Notes: generated from the sequence alone by a model not told the origin. A stretch of 64,000 nucleotides of DNA from Hysterangium stoloniferum (GCA_015178975.1 WHVD01000006.1:1364001-1428000); one strand, 5' to 3'; positions 35,109 through 47,463 are shown, counted from the first letter of the stretch. A program made the numbers and translations.

Positions 35109-35830
35109 TGTTACGACCGTGTCGCAACCCTATCGGTCCCGAGGTTATTGCCACTTGTCAACGTTTCAAGTCATCCTCTCGGAAACTATCGGCCCCAAAG
35201 CTGACGAATGTTTTCACGAAGATCAAACTCCGTTTACACCCACGTCAAAACAACTCGTATTGTCTGGTCAAACTTTGATACGTCCCCTTTATTATGTTGA
35301 TCCGTTCAATCTTATGTTTTGCATATGTCTATCTATATTTGTAGTCCTTGAACTATTTCCTTTTATCGTAATCCCGCTCTCGGTTATCATCGGCCTCCGA
35401 ACTAATCATAAACTTCCTGTTCCTAGTCAAGCTTATTGTTAATACCGTGTTCCGCCCTTCTCCCCATTAGTATTTTCCAGACGCCTGTTACTTGTATATG
35501 AACCCACTGTAGTTGTAGTCACTAGGCAATCAGAATATCAACTCAGAATACCCTCATACGCCTGTATCAGTCTCATACTAAGAATCCCCCCATCCGCCTT
35601 CACGTGCGCTCGCCCACTCCCGGCCCCGACCCCTAGGCCCGACGCTCGACTTGTCCTTTGATTCCGATCGGTATCACGCCGAAAGGTACTCACTAGGATT
35701 AGTCTTCGCCCGCCCGAAATTTAAGGACATCTTACGGATATTTGCGAGGGCGCAGCACATAAGCTGAAGCCAAGTCCTTCCGATCGGTCCCTGTCAGCCA
35801 CCGACATTAGTCAGTTTTCAGTTCTTAACA
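35109..35830 (-). repeat. Solo LTR, 722 bp, with 5-bp target duplication AACTG
   Basis: Starts TGTTACGACC and ends TTCTTAACA on the plus strand. AACTG flanks it at 35,104-35,108 and 35,831-35,835. The empty-site form of the same repeat is seen at 59,392-59,420 (CACTGACTGACACATTG), proving the insertion. CpG-containing. The box CGCAGCACATAAGCTGAAGC is at 35,751-35,770. Orientation is inferred from the box. Confidence 0.92.
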
Positions 35831-36209
35831 AACTGACACATTGATTGACAAACAAGTGCTATTATTACAAGTCTATTACCCACTTGTAGATTGTGTATAC
35901 AATAAGTTGAGATACGAGCGTTGAAGGTATAGGCACCAGAAAAAGTGGAGCTGCGCATATGATACAATAGGTGATGCAGCTTATGATGTGGTTTATGATG
36001 TATCGATCCACTTAGTGGATAAACTCTATCCACCTGTATGATATATATATACGAGAATTAGTGTAAAGAATAACAATGAACAACTATTCTCACTTGCTAA
36101 TCTTCAATAAGTCAACTCATACTATTTTTAATAAAACCATGCCCCACCTACATGAGAGTCACAAAATTGAGGTTGTTAAGCAGTCTTCCATAAGGCTTTG
36201 AGGTCACTG
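35831..36209. repeat. Host repeat around the solo LTR
   Basis: Continuation of the repeat interrupted by the LTR; similar sequence occurs at 40,305-40,385 and 59,405-59,500 (ACCCTTGTAGTTTGTGCATT in those copies). No gene. Confidence 0.6.
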
Positions 36210-36745
36210 AGACAGTGTGTCAAAGAGTTTTTAAAAAGTCTGCCATTGGTTGTGTGTGATGTGGCAAACACTAATGGAGCCTTCTGGCCTTTACAGACCT
36301 GAGACATGTTATTCTTCTGACATGTTTACAATCAACTAAGAATATATAAATAAATCCTCAAGATTTGAGTGTAAAGACTGTCCAAAATAGCTATATAATA
36401 AAATGGTGCGATACTTGTCAAAACACTAGATTTTATTTGCCACCACAGTAGAGGGCTCAAAAATGACAACCTCCAGAGTTATTTACCCCCAACTACCATC
36501 AGGATGGCATTTTCTTCATTATGGCTGCTGAACAATGTTTGTCTGTACTAACACCCTTCCCAAAATTACAGTGTCTCTTGATCTTGAACCTTCATAGCTC
36601 CTCCCAGAGTTTGTCAGTTCCCTGTCTATCATGTTTTCTTTTAATCAGTGACCAATCCAAACCCATTGCATAGATGACTTTTCCCATACTGTCCCACCCG
36701 AGATAATTAGAGATATGGATAATTGTCTTTTGACTAATAACTCCC
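36210..36745 (+). pseudogene. Decayed copy of the F-box gene 5' region (unit 3)
   Basis: Collinear with 19,830-20,365. It shares TCAAAACACTAGATTTTATT and, near 36,695, CCCACCCGAGATAATTAGAG from exon 1. Compared with unit 1 most CpG sites are changed to TpG or CpA. The start codon context is preserved but the frame is broken. The copy resumes at 40,385. Confidence 0.85.
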
Positions 36746-36789
36746 CTGACCAAAGCAACATCAGGGATTTGGGAATGTCTACACCCATT

Positions 36790-36850
36790 ATGTAGACTCC
36801 CTAGCCTCCCTAGCCTCCCTAGCCTCCTTAGCCTCCCTAGCCTCCCTAGA
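36790..36850 (+). repeat. Tandem CCTAGCCTC-type microsatellite
   Basis: Roughly six copies of a 9-10 bp unit (CTCCCTAGC). No function inferred. Confidence 0.8.
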
Positions 36851-36974
36851 TCTATAGTAAGCTTTTATACTGACTATTAAATAGGGATCTTGTGAAAGTA
36901 ATGTGTCTAGCCAAGTCTAGCTGAGCTAGCTAATTCTCCTAGATGGCTCTAGACAATATAGATGGCATACTCAC

Positions 36975-37598
36975 TGTGAAGAGTGGTGGAAGTTCTAACC
37001 GTTCTATATATGAAGAATATCAACCGTTTAGGTACGACACTAAGATGTATTGACTGTCTAAGTCTAATACAGACTGGATGCATATTGACTACTTAGTTCA
37101 ATACAGTAGAGAGAAGTAGCTATCTAGAGTAAAGTAGAGAGCTAGTACGAATAAGTAGAATCGACTGTTAAGTGCGATTCTGGGTGACTGCTCGAGTGTC
37201 AAGTAGAGTAACTAGAGAGTCAAATAATAGAGTAGCGTGGATGTAGTCCGTGTGGGTTAAGATAAGGATTGAGTTTTGACTGGTACAGTTCAAAACTCTG
37301 ATTGAGTAGATAGCTAAAGCCCATCTGTGACGGTCGAGACAATACACCAATCACAACTTACAGGACACTAACAGGTGTCTGGGTAAGTCGTGGTTGCAGT
37401 GTAAAAGTGTCTGAGTTTTAACTACGGGCGCTAGAATACATAAGTATGCGCCCACAAGAGTCGATGTACCGCATACATAGGTCGTCGAACTAATTATAGA
37501 TGTATAATAAAATAGAGAGAAAACAGAAATAATAAAGGGAATATAGTAAGAGCTCATCCGACTATATTTCCCGAGTGTATTTCGCCGTACCTCTCACA
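36975..37598 (+). repeat. Solo LTR, 624 bp (TGTGAAGAG...CCTCTCACA family)
   Basis: Ends TGTGAAGAG and CTCTCACA. The flanks CTCAC and CTTAC look like a target duplication with one C-to-T change. Retains more CpG sites than its relatives at 44,243, 47,464 and 56,471, so it may be a later insertion. Similar mid-part: ATACATA..GTCGAACTAA. Confidence 0.85.
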
Positions 37599-37999
37599 CT
37601 TACTGATTTTCCCACTTTGCTGATGAAGTGCTATTTCATTCTGTTGGAAATGGTGATGAAACATCCATCTCTCTAGTGGCAGTACACCCTTCTCCTTCCA
37701 CCAAATACTTGAAAATGGATATTGTGGACCATGCTCAGTGAGGCTGATGCATGATTTAATCCATTTACACCTAAACTATCACCAAGCCTATCATGATGAT
37801 TTGCTGACTGAGAGACTGTTGGTTTTAGTTATGTTAATGTTGTAAGTCATTGAGGAAACTCATGATTTACAAAATATGCACTGTCATATGAACAAAAACC
37901 TTGTTTGTTTTCTCTATACTGTCAACTTCGTACAGGTTATGGGCCCCACCCTGTTGCTTTAAAGAGTTGCATTAATACTATCTCATCATCTTATGTCCA
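37599..37999. repeat. Dispersed repeat, no gene
   Basis: 37,690-37,800 matches 34,975-35,108 and 59,265-59,400. 37,823-37,875 is the empty-site form of the target of the 39,104 LTR (TTAATGTTGTAAGTCATTG). Confidence 0.7.
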
Positions 38000-38640
38000 A
38001 TATCAATGCCTTACTTGCAAGTGTTCTGAAACTCTCAGGTGATAACCACCATGAGTGGAAGTTTTCACTATCAATGGTTCTGTGGTGTTCTGGATCTTGG
38101 AGTGTTGTGAGTGGTGGAACAAAGCCACCAAAGGATGAGGACAGCAAGGAGTATTTGGAATAGGAAAAGCATTTGGAGGATGGTTATATGGCAATTGGGC
38201 TCACAATTGTGTCAAGTCAGCAATCATATGTATATTCAGGATTGCACCACCAAGCCCAAGGCATGGCAAGCACTTGCAAAAATTTACCAGGCAAATAATT
38301 GGGCTGACTGGATTTCATTGAAACAACAACTTTATACATACCAGTATGATATCAATAAGCTGATGATGGAATACATCCATGGAATTTTAACTCTTGCCTT
38401 GCAACTTCAAGCAATTGGAGTTGAGTTACATGAGGAGGATGTTCTGGATGTCCTGATTTATTGTTTAGCTCTGGAATTTGGTGCAGTTGTGACTGCTCTT
38501 ATGCAGTGCGTGGGATCACTTACCATCAAGGTTATTTCCACAGTGCTGGTAGAAGAAGAAAGCCATTTGAAAGGCTGGAAGGACACTGAGAGTCAAATTG
38601 CCCTGAAATTGAAAACAGACTCACCAAATGTGAAATAACT
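38000..38640 (+). pseudogene. Copia-type Gag (UBN2-like) remnant
   Basis: One frame (38,111-38,638) reads KAWQALAKIYQANNWADW, LKQQLYTYQY and HEEDVLDVLIYCLALEF, the core of copia-type Gag (gag polypeptide of LTR copia, UBN2). The N-terminal piece is in another frame (GDNHHEWKFSL near 38,040) and stops are present. The rest of the element (protease, integrase, RT) was not seen. CpG-poor. Confidence 0.8.
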
Positions 38641-39103
38641 GAGAAATTGCTGTAGGTGCAATGGTGAAGGTAACACCACATGTTTTTGTCCCATGCTGAA
38701 GCCAGTTGATTCGTTGTCAAGTGGATCACATATTGAAAACCCAGAGGCTCTCACTGCTGGGGAGAGTAATTTTATATTGCATATCTGATATTGTCATGTG
38801 GACTAGGAGTTGTGGGCAGGGCTCCAAGGTTCAGCATTTTTGATCTGGAAGGTTGGGGGAATGTGTTCTAGGAGCAAGGATGCTCCAAGGTTTGATTTGA
38901 TGCCAAAAGTACTAGATGAATTTCATATATAGTAGGCACAGCAGATGTATGTATTTCAACTTTTTGAACAGTTTTCATGTCAAGGGGGCACATTTCTTTT
39001 TGTTAAAAGTGCTTATTTCTGGTTTGGTGCATATATATTTATTACAGGCTCTCAACAATATACAAAGTGCACATGTTGGTTTTAGTTATATTAATGTTGT
39101 AAG
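38641..39103. repeat. Repeat remnant, no gene
   Basis: Continuation of the copia-type relic without recognisable domains, ending at the insertion site of the next LTR (TTAATGTTGTAAG). Confidence 0.5.
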
Positions 39104-40164
39104 TGTCAGGAACCGGAAACCCCGCCGGCCTCCGGGCCTCCGGGCCCCCGGACCCCATCCTACATGCTCCCGACCCTCTATATTGTATAGTAACAACCGG
39201 AGTTCCCACGGGACCCTGTACATCAACTTGTTTATGCCTGACTCTCTGTACGCACCCCACCTGTCTGCACCTAACCCTCTATGTCTCATACACCAGTCCT
39301 CGGACTCCCCGGACTCCGGACTCCACTCTATGTACACCCGACACTCTGTGTCATATGTACCAGTCACCGGACTCCGACCGGACTCCTGGAACCCCTCTAA
39401 CAGAGCATAGAACCCTGCTCCTGTTATCTGTCTCTGCGTCTCACACACCAGTCATTGGAAAACCCACCGGACTCCACCGGACCTCCTGCACATCAAGCCT
39501 GTCTATACCCGACACTATCTTGTGCACCAAGTCACCGGACTCCGACCGGACTTCCGGAACCCCTCTAACTGAGCCCCGCTCCAGTTATGGTTAAATGATC
39601 TGTCATGATTCGTTCTCCGCTCCCGTTCCGTTCCGTCCCTATTCCCAGTTCAGTATTTACTTGTTTCGTTTTATGTTTAATAGTTCTGCCTCTCATTAAT
39701 ACCGGATTTGGTATTATTACATTTCACAGTCTATATAAGTCTGCTATATTCATGTACTTAGAATCCAGTTTCAATCTCGAACTAGTTTTCCCCCAAACAA
39801 GTTTGATCCTTGAACAGTCTCTAGTCCTCTTGTCTGTCTGCACACTCGATTCCCGGAACTCCCACGGGAACTCCGGAATCTATATCTTTCTGTATGCATT
39901 CTGTCAGCTCGAAATATGGACACCCGAATGAGTGTACGAGGGCGCAGCCTATAAGCTGAAGCCAAGTCCATCTCAGTCGTATCACCAGACTTTCTGGTAA
40001 TTATTCTGATATCACCGTTCCTTGTACTAATAATCCCCGGAACTTTCCCGGGACCTATTACCCGGGGACTCCGTGGGACTATTCCCGGAAGCAAGTGTGT
40101 GTTCGGAATAGTTACCGGAAACCTCCGCGGGACTATCCGTGGAGTTTTGTTCGGGAACTTAACA
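39104..40164 (-). repeat. Solo LTR, 1061 bp, with 5-bp target duplication GTAAG
   Basis: Starts TGTCAGGAACC and ends GAACTTAACA. GTAAG lies at 39,099-39,103 and 40,165-40,169. The empty site is present at 37,843-37,870. Rich in CCGGA/CCCGGA and CpG, in strong contrast to the CpG-poor surroundings, so a young insertion. The CGCAGCCTATAAGCTGAAGC box is at 39,943-39,962. The long open frames in it (39,086-39,594) follow the CCGG-rich repeats and are not genes. Confidence 0.95.
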
Positions 40165-40384
40165 GTAAGTCATTGAGGAAACTCACAATTTACAAAATAT
40201 GCACTTTTGTAGAATATGCTCAGCTAAATAGTATGTTACAGTAGCTTAGTCATATGAACAAAAACCTTGTCCATTTTCTCTATACTGTCAACTTCATACA
40301 GAGACATCAATTGATACAAGTACTTCATTACGCTTATTACACCCTTGTAGTTTGTGCATTTACAATAAGTCAATTCATACTATT
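40165..40384. repeat. Host repeat flanking the solo LTR
   Basis: Continues the sequence interrupted by the LTR, then repeat shared with 59,405-59,500. Confidence 0.6.
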
Positions 40385-40460
40385 TTTTAATACATTCATA
40401 CCTTTTTCTATGCCTAGCTTTTTGTTCATTTGTTAGTTTTGGTACAATCCACATATCCAC
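40385..40460 (+). pseudogene. F-box gene fragment, continuation (unit 3)
   Basis: Matches 20,388-20,455 (TTTTTGTTCATTTGTTAGT vs TTTTTGTTCATTTATTAGT). It follows on from the piece that ended at 36,745, with 3.6 kb of inserted elements between. Confidence 0.75.
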
Positions 40461-43400
40461 AGGGAATGTTTTAAAATTGATGTTCCCACCTTGACAGGTC
40501 ACCCTTTGATGGATGTACCAGGGCAGACTAATCTACATACACTGACCCTGCTAATGAAAGGTGGAGGTCCTTCTACTCCCCTCAATTTGAAAATGAGGAG
40601 ATAAACAACATTGCTATGGATTATGTATAGAATACAATATTGGAACCTATCAGGAATTGTGTCTCTTTGGTTAGGAAGGCTCTATAATATCACATTGGGG
40701 GAAGGGCTTCTGTCCTGACCAGGAATGTTCAAGGAGCTCAGTAACCAACTCCCTGAGTGGTCAGAAGACTTATTAACTTTTGGAAAAGGGGAATTAAATC
40801 CATCAAATAGGACCTGGTCAACCACATCACTGAGTTACTCATGGTGCAAGACAACACCATGCAAATATTGCACATGTTACTCGGGAGAACCAAGTCAATA
40901 TCCAAGGTTGATCATCACTACATATACATACAGATCCTAGAGCACTCTTTTCATGAGTCAACTCTTGACCTACCCTTGACCTACCACAGTCTCAGACATT
41001 GACTCATAAATTGCCAAGAGAAGTGGGACAAGCTGCTTATGGAGGTGCTACATCTATTCAATAACTCCATGCAAGTGCCTCCATCCCTGGTTTCCATGAC
41101 TGAGTCCTTCCTTCAGGAACTCAGGGGATCTCCTGATATGAACTTCCTTCATTTAATGAACCACTCCATGATCCTGGAGAGTTGCCCACCAGAACTGAAG
41201 GATTCACTGGCACAACACTTCAAGACATGTCAATTTCTCCTGCTCTTCCACTCAACTACCAGGCCCCTTCATCTTTGTAGTATGGATGAACTTGAAGCTG
41301 AAGCCGTTAGAATTTACCAGAGCTCTAAGGATCTGGAAATGCCCCACCACTGAGTTACATTCAGGCCAAGAGGAAGCTCCTTCCCTCTCTCCAAGGATAC
41401 CCTTTCATTGCCTGCAAGGCCTGCCATCTGTAGAAATTGGCCCTCCTTTGCAACACCATTTATCAAAGGGATAGCAGGTCACATTTGAGGATTGCAGAAT
41501 GTTGGTGAAACTCACCATCCCTTGCCTATAAATGTGAACCCTTTGATACCCTTTGAAGGACCACCTGATGGTTCAGATCACCAGGACATGGGTGGAAACT
41601 GAGGAAGTGAGGGGTGGAGACCAGGGACCTTTAAGGCTCTGAACCTTCCCAGGGACAGCACCAATGCTGACAACTCCTCATCCAAAACTAAGTTGCTCAT
41701 TCTCAATACTAATGTCATCGAGATTAAATAGTCTGACCTTCCTGAATGTGATGGAACCACTCTTGAGCACTCAATTACATATATACTGGACAGAACGAGT
41801 TTATCAGATATCTCTGACTCTATGAGTGTGCTACTAGGAGTTGCTCTCCTTAGACAACTCAAAGGCAACATTGAAATCTGGTGGAGTACCTTAGACTGTG
41901 ACAATCAGACTGAGTTCAGTCAATCTGTTAAGATCTAAGCAAAGGGGCTATAAGAGGGCTCTATGTTGGGAGGCCAACAATAGAGATTGTACTAGTTGGG
42001 GGGTCTGACTCTATAAAATGGGTGGAGCTTGGCTTCAACTTATGTGTGGCACCATCATACAAACTGTTAAGGTACTATAAGAACTAAATATGTACAACAC
42101 TTAGTTCACTCAACCAGAGGGCCAATACACTAAGAGTTGTAAGGTAGAGGGTCATGGCTTGCCAATGATGCCTTAGGGGGTATTGGGAAGGAGTAAGATG
42201 GTGGGATACTAAACAGGGGTAATCTAAGTCAATATTAGAACTGAAGAGTAGTAGCATATGTGGTAGGAATTTTATATATAGGTGTAATAGATGAGTAGGG
42301 GGCTGATCAAGGAAGTGGGAAGTAGTGACTGGTCAAAGGAAGCACAGGAAGGGATAGGGATCAGACTAGAACCAAATACAATGTAGTAAAAGTATTCTAG
42401 AGAGTATGAGGTGGCAAATAACATTTACAGGTAGAACAGGTGATGGCAGAGTGTCAGGATGGAGATGGGATGGGATGACAAAAAGGGGAAACCATAGTGA
42501 AACAGGTGTCATGGCACCATGGGTGGTGACACCATGGTTGGGGGTACCAATGGTGGGATGCTGGAGGGTGGGGAGAGTAAAATAAGGTTGTGGGGGGCCA
42601 AATGACTGGGATCCTAACACAATATCATGGATCCTTCCTTTGGGGAATCATTGAGGGATTATTGGGAACTTGCTGAAGTGAGTCTTTAGCTCTGGAATGG
42701 GAGGAAATGAGGTTCTGACAGCCTCACCATGACCATGAAACCCTGGTTCAGTACATCCAGAGGAGAATCAAGCTCTATCACTTCTTATATGGTTTCCATC
42801 TAGATCAAAGAGAAGAAACACATCTAATCCAAACTCTGCCCACAGAGTGGCTCTATTCACTGCAGGGCCAGTCTATTAATGACATCATGAGTTTGAAAAT
42901 GTATGCCAATAACCTGCAAGAAGCCTTAATGAATGCCTGGAACCAAACACATCAGGAATATTATCAATTCCAGAAGTCCAGAGTCATGTTGACAGAATGG
43001 GATGGGTCAAATTTGGAAAGTGAGGGAGGTTTGCAAGTCTCACTGTATCTTCATTGGGGAGACTAGGGATAAGAACTTGATAAACAAGGTTGGTTTTGAG
43101 AAATGGAACCCTGCACAGGGCAAATGTCATGGGAAGTTATTCTTCAAGAAAAGTGGCAAAAGGAGTGTTGGATCTGCAGAAGCCTGAAACATTTTAAAAT
43201 AGATTATCCTCACATGGGCAAAATGGCTCAGTATGTTTCCATCAATAAATGCACCACACAGAGTCTTTTGGAGGAAACAGAGGAGCAAAGGTTATATGAG
43301 GCAGTTCATGGATTGAGCATACAGGACCAAGTAAATAATGTTGAGGATGAATCTAGTCATATTCCAGTTTATACCCCTTGGATGGAGAGTGACTTGGCAG

Positions 43401-44242
43401 AGGGGGGTGGGGGGGTGGCACTGATGGGATCTATTTGTCAGGGGTATACATACCTACATACATCTGCTAATGACTTCACCAAGGAGGGGTATTGTTTGAG
43501 CACACATCACCAGGAGCTGGAAGGTCTGGTAGAAGTGACAATTTTGTACATTTGAAAATGCCCTTTGTAGAAGAAATTGTCAATGAGGATGTATGTACTT
43601 GCCAACAAATCTCAGCAAGTCAGTGACATATCTGTTATAGAGGATCATTCCCAATTGAAGGGGGTGAAGCCTAACATCTTCCCTTTTGACTCTGGACTGC
43701 TACCTGACTTGTTATTCTGCAAGGATTCTAATTCAGAGAATGATGATGGAGAATTCCCCTTGAATAACACCCCTATGGAAACTTCCAACTGGCATACTTG
43801 GCAGAATGTTGACCTAGCCTTGAGAAAAGAGAGTAAAAGAGCCAGGATACAATACCCCCAGTCTAGCAGATTGATGAAGAAAGACTTGACCATTGTTTAT
43901 CAAAAGAGGGAACCCCTCTGTGGCTATTCTAACATGGGGATCTCAGCACTACATATATATGGACATGTAGGAGGTGTGGACTCTTCCAAATCCATTAAAA
44001 TAAGAATGGATGTGGGAGTTGATCTCTTCTTAATCTCAGAGGAATTCTACAAGGGATTGAAGGACCATGCCAAACTGAAACAAGGTCTTAATTGCATCTC
44101 ATTCAACTCATTGGAGATGCCAAAGTTTTAGGTTACATTAACATTCCTATCTATCTCAAGGATGAAAGTGGGATGCTACTAAGATTCACTGTGGAGACAT
44201 ACATTGTATGAACAATGACTGTGCCAATCCTCTTGGAGGAAG
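40461..44242 (+). pseudogene. Ty3/gypsy relic: Gag, zinc knuckle and protease
   Basis: Pieces in order: Gag (41,680-41,925 with SDLPECDGT and ISDSMSVLL; 42,830-42,960 with EWLYSLQGQSINDIM), a degraded zinc knuckle (CWICRSLKHFKIDYPH, 43,160-43,210), a linker, then protease (43,990-44,060, IKIRMDVGVDLFLISEEF; the active-site DTGA is DVGV). Stops and frameshifts abound. The LTR at 41,926 splits Gag and the LTR at 44,243 splits the protease. 43,081-43,560 contains no CpG. Confidence 0.8.
41926..42619 (+). repeat. Solo LTR, 694 bp, nested in the gypsy relic
   Basis: Starts TGTTAAGATC and ends GATCCTAACA. Flanks CAATC and CAATA fit a target duplication with one change, and Gag coding continues after it. 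Carries TATAAAATGG followed by GAGCTTGGCTTCAACTTATG (42,026-42,045), the shared box in reverse orientation. CpG-depleted, so it is older than the 35,109 and 39,104 LTRs. Confidence 0.82.
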
Positions 44243-44885
44243 TGTGAAGAGCTGTTGTAATTCCAACCATTCAATATATGAAGAGTATTGACCTTCTAGG
44301 TATGACTATCAAAGTACAATATGAGTGTAAGGACTGTTAATCACTGTAAGCAACTGTACAGTAGCTGGAGGTGACTAAAATAAAGGAAATGGAATCAAAC
44401 TTAATGGTATGGTTCCTGATGAGATGAGTCCAATGAAATGGAGTAAAGGTAAGAGACAGTTCATGGAAAGAAATAGAGGGATGGGAGGAAGTAATGAGTG
44501 AGTTCAAGCAATGTGCTTTAAGATTCAACCATAGGGTGCAAAGCTGAGAGATAGATGTTGTAGTTTTAAGTAGTAGCTGTTTGACATGGCTGAGACAATA
44601 CCCCAAACACAGCTTGCAGTGGACACTCAAGTGATGTCTTTGGCAAGTTGTGGTTTTGGGGTAAAAGTGTCTGAGTTTTTCCTATGCCCACCAGTGTACA
44701 CAAGACTATAGTATGTGCACCCACAAGAGTCTATGTACCCACAAGCATACATAGATCTTTGAACTAATGCAAATGAGGATATATGAAGAATATCCTAATT
44801 AGAAAAATAGTAGAAAAATAAGAAAAATAAGTGAAATATAATGTAATAGAATAATTATATTTCCTAGAGGGGGGTACCTCTCACA
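44243..44885 (+). repeat. Solo LTR, 643 bp, target duplication GGAAG, splitting a gypsy protease
   Basis: TGTGAAGAGC...CCTCTCACA, flanked by GGAAG at 44,238-44,242 and 44,886-44,890. Removing it restores a continuous coding path of the relic (PILLEE then EDFHIN). Same family as 36,975, 47,464 and 56,471. Confidence 0.9.
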
Positions 44886-45531
44886 GGAAGACTTCCACAT
44901 CAATTATGAAGTCAGTACACTGGGAGATCACTTTGACAGATCAAAGATCAAGAGAACTGTTAGATTTGAGGCTGATGCCCTTAGAAAGATCAGGATTTAT
45001 TCCAGCTAGCTCTTCAAAGGAATCACAACCCTTAACTTTTTCAATCAGCAGTTCCTTTCAAAGAATGACTGACTGATCAAGTCAAGCTGACTTCTAACCT
45101 GGACAAAGGAGTGCATACAGACAGAGTGACACAAGTGTCAGAAGACTGCATGGTCAAGCTGGAATCAGCTAGGTTAGTGACTATCTACATTGAGGATCTA
45201 GCAGGTGATGAATGAAGAGTCAAAGGGATTATACTATAAAATGATGATGGCAGTGTACTCACAGCCCCCACTATGGTAATATCAAGGAATAAAGCTATAC
45301 TACCATTAACTAACCCATCCCTTCAAGCCCCAAAATGGCTGAGGTTGCCACCAATGAGAAGCCTAACTCTGAAGACCTTCATAAACTAGTTAATTTAGGG
45401 CTTGACATACTGATGGAATTTTACCCTGTCTTAGTCCAGTATTGACTAAGAACCTTAAAGCTTTCAAAGTCAATGGAAAATTAGGACAGGTTAATAGCAA
45501 GGCTAGTATCCCATTAAAAGATGGCACCCAG
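44886..45531 (+). pseudogene. Ty3/gypsy relic, protease-RT linker
   Basis: Continues the relic after the LTR: EDFHINYE, then near 45,330-45,530 LVNLGLDIPDGILPC in broken frames and LSPVLTKNLKAFKVNG, IPLKDGTQC, the usual region just before gypsy reverse transcriptase. It is cut off by the LTR fragment at 45,532; reverse transcriptase itself is missing. Confidence 0.7.
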
Positions 45532-45720
45532 TGTTAGGATCCCTGTCATTTTCAGACCCCTGCAACCTGTTTTAGTCTTGTAACCCTCTGGCATCCTGCT
45601 ATTGGTATTGCTGCTCACAGTATCACTGCTTGCAGTGCCCCTGACACTTGTTTCTTTGTAGTTTATCCCCTTAACCTTCCATCCGATCTCCATCCCATTC
45701 ACTCCCCCATCACCATTTCC
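45532..45720 (+). repeat. Truncated LTR fragment (TGTTAGGATCC family)
   Basis: Matches the start of the 52,523 LTR (TGTTAGGATCCCTGTCATTT) and the reverse of the end of the 41,926 LTR. Stops abruptly at gypsy Gag sequence on the opposite strand. Confidence 0.65.
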
Positions 45721-47180
45721 ACATATACATACATCCCATTTGAATAGCAAACTCATTGATTCAGATATTTCAGAGAGACTTATGATATTCAAAATATAAT
45801 CCAATGCTTTAGAGTGATTCCCCTCATACTCAGGGAGGTCAGACCATTTGATTTTGATGTCATTGGTATTAAGAGTAAGTGCCTTGTCCTTAGATAATTC
45901 GTTGCCTTTGACATCAATCTGAGGAAGAGTCAGAGGTCTGGGAGTTTTCAGGTTTTTCCCCCCATGTCCCTGGTCCCTGCTACTCTTGAAGTCATCAGAG
46001 CTTTCAGATGAGTCACTAGGTTCTCCTCCCAATGGGAGAAATGATGGATTCATCCTTATAGGCAAGGGACAGTGAGTTTCATCTGAATTCAGTGATCCTC
46101 AACTGAAATGTGACCTGCTATTCCTCCCATAGACACTGTTGAAAAAGACAGTCAACCTTTGTTGGGGATCAGTCTGTCTTGAGTCGGGAGTGAATCATTG
46201 AAAGGGTTAGGGGTGACAAGGGTAGCTCTGAATGTTACTCAGGGATGAGGGGCCACTAGGTTGGGAACCACTTGATGTTCTGTCAGGCTTCTTTCTCTAG
46301 TTCAGCCATACTGAAAAGGCAATATGGTTGTGGTTGGTGGAAGGGAGTGTTGATTGGAATGTCCTTTTCCTGTTGTCATTCTGTCACTTCAATTCTCATA
46401 TCCAGTGGAAAGTTCTCCAAAATTAACAGGCAATTGAGCAAGTGGAGAAAATAGGTATCAGGGGACCCTCTGAGCCCTCAAATAAAAGACTCAGTTGTCA
46501 AGGCCAGAGATGAAGGCACCTGTGTCATCTTGTTGTAGGTGTGTGGAGTAATTCCATCATCATCTTTTCACATTTCTCTTGGTTGTGCATGAGTCTGGAC
46601 CTGAGGCTAAAATATGTGAAGGGTATGTTGGGTGACTTGTCATAGAGAGAACACTCTAATGTTCAGATATACAGGTAGCAATAATCGACTTGGGGGACAG
46701 TACAATTATCTCCAATCAACACATGCAATATCTGCAGCATGTCATCATGTACACTCAACAAATCAACCAGTTGAATGAACAAGTCTCTTTTGATTGCTCT
46801 TCTTCCCTTTTCCAATGGGATTGTAAGCTCAGCAGACCATTCAGGAATTGATTTAGTGAGGTAATCCAGGATTCCTGATCATGTGAATAGAGTTTGTGCA
46901 GATAAGATACCATGATACCTACCAACCAGGCCATTATTATCATGGGCATGGTTGGATATCTTGCCATGTAGTCTTGTGCAATGGCCATAACTTCTTCCTC
47001 AACAATTTGGGACAAGTAGTATATATCCCATTTATCATTAATGGGTTCATCATAAACCAATTGTTCCTGATACACATGCTGAAGCATTACCTGGTGTGGT
47101 GGGAATTCCAAGATAGTATCATCATACTGGATGAACGGTGCACTAACTCCAGAGATGCTTGACCATTGTAATGGCAAGTG
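45721..47180 (-). pseudogene. Second Ty3/gypsy Gag relic, opposite orientation
   Basis: Minus-strand frames 46,065-45,721 (SDLPEYEGNHSKALDYI, SLSEISESMSLL) and 47,177-46,755 (EEEVMAIAQDYMARYP, HDQESWITSLNQFLNG) are the same Gag type as the plus-strand relic at 41.7 kb, but less damaged. Stops lie between the two frames. Confidence 0.75.
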
Positions 47181-47463
47181 TCATTCTGGTGGGCTGGGAG
47201 AAGTGTTAGTTGATGGCTTAACTTTGATCTGAGAGGAACCTTTGATGGAAGCTGGTTTTTGGGAAGTCAACAAAGATTTCCTCATTGTAATGTTATGGGT
47301 GGTTCAAGGCCAGTAGGCCTTTGTTGTGGAAGAGAACTGCTCAGCATAGTTGAAGGCTTTGCAGTCTGCTCCTTACACATAGTCATTGTAGTTGCCTAGA
47401 GGTAAATACTAAGTAGTAGAATTTTTCTTTGTAGGAAAAGAATGGTCTGGCCCAGATCACCAC
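47181..47463. other. Repeat debris, no gene
   Basis: Nothing recognised between the Gag relic and the next LTR. Confidence 0.5.

Noticed and set aside
39086..39594. Overlapping frames of 120-164 codons on both strands
   Set aside because: They fall inside the 39,104-40,164 solo LTR and reflect CCGGA-rich low-complexity sequence.
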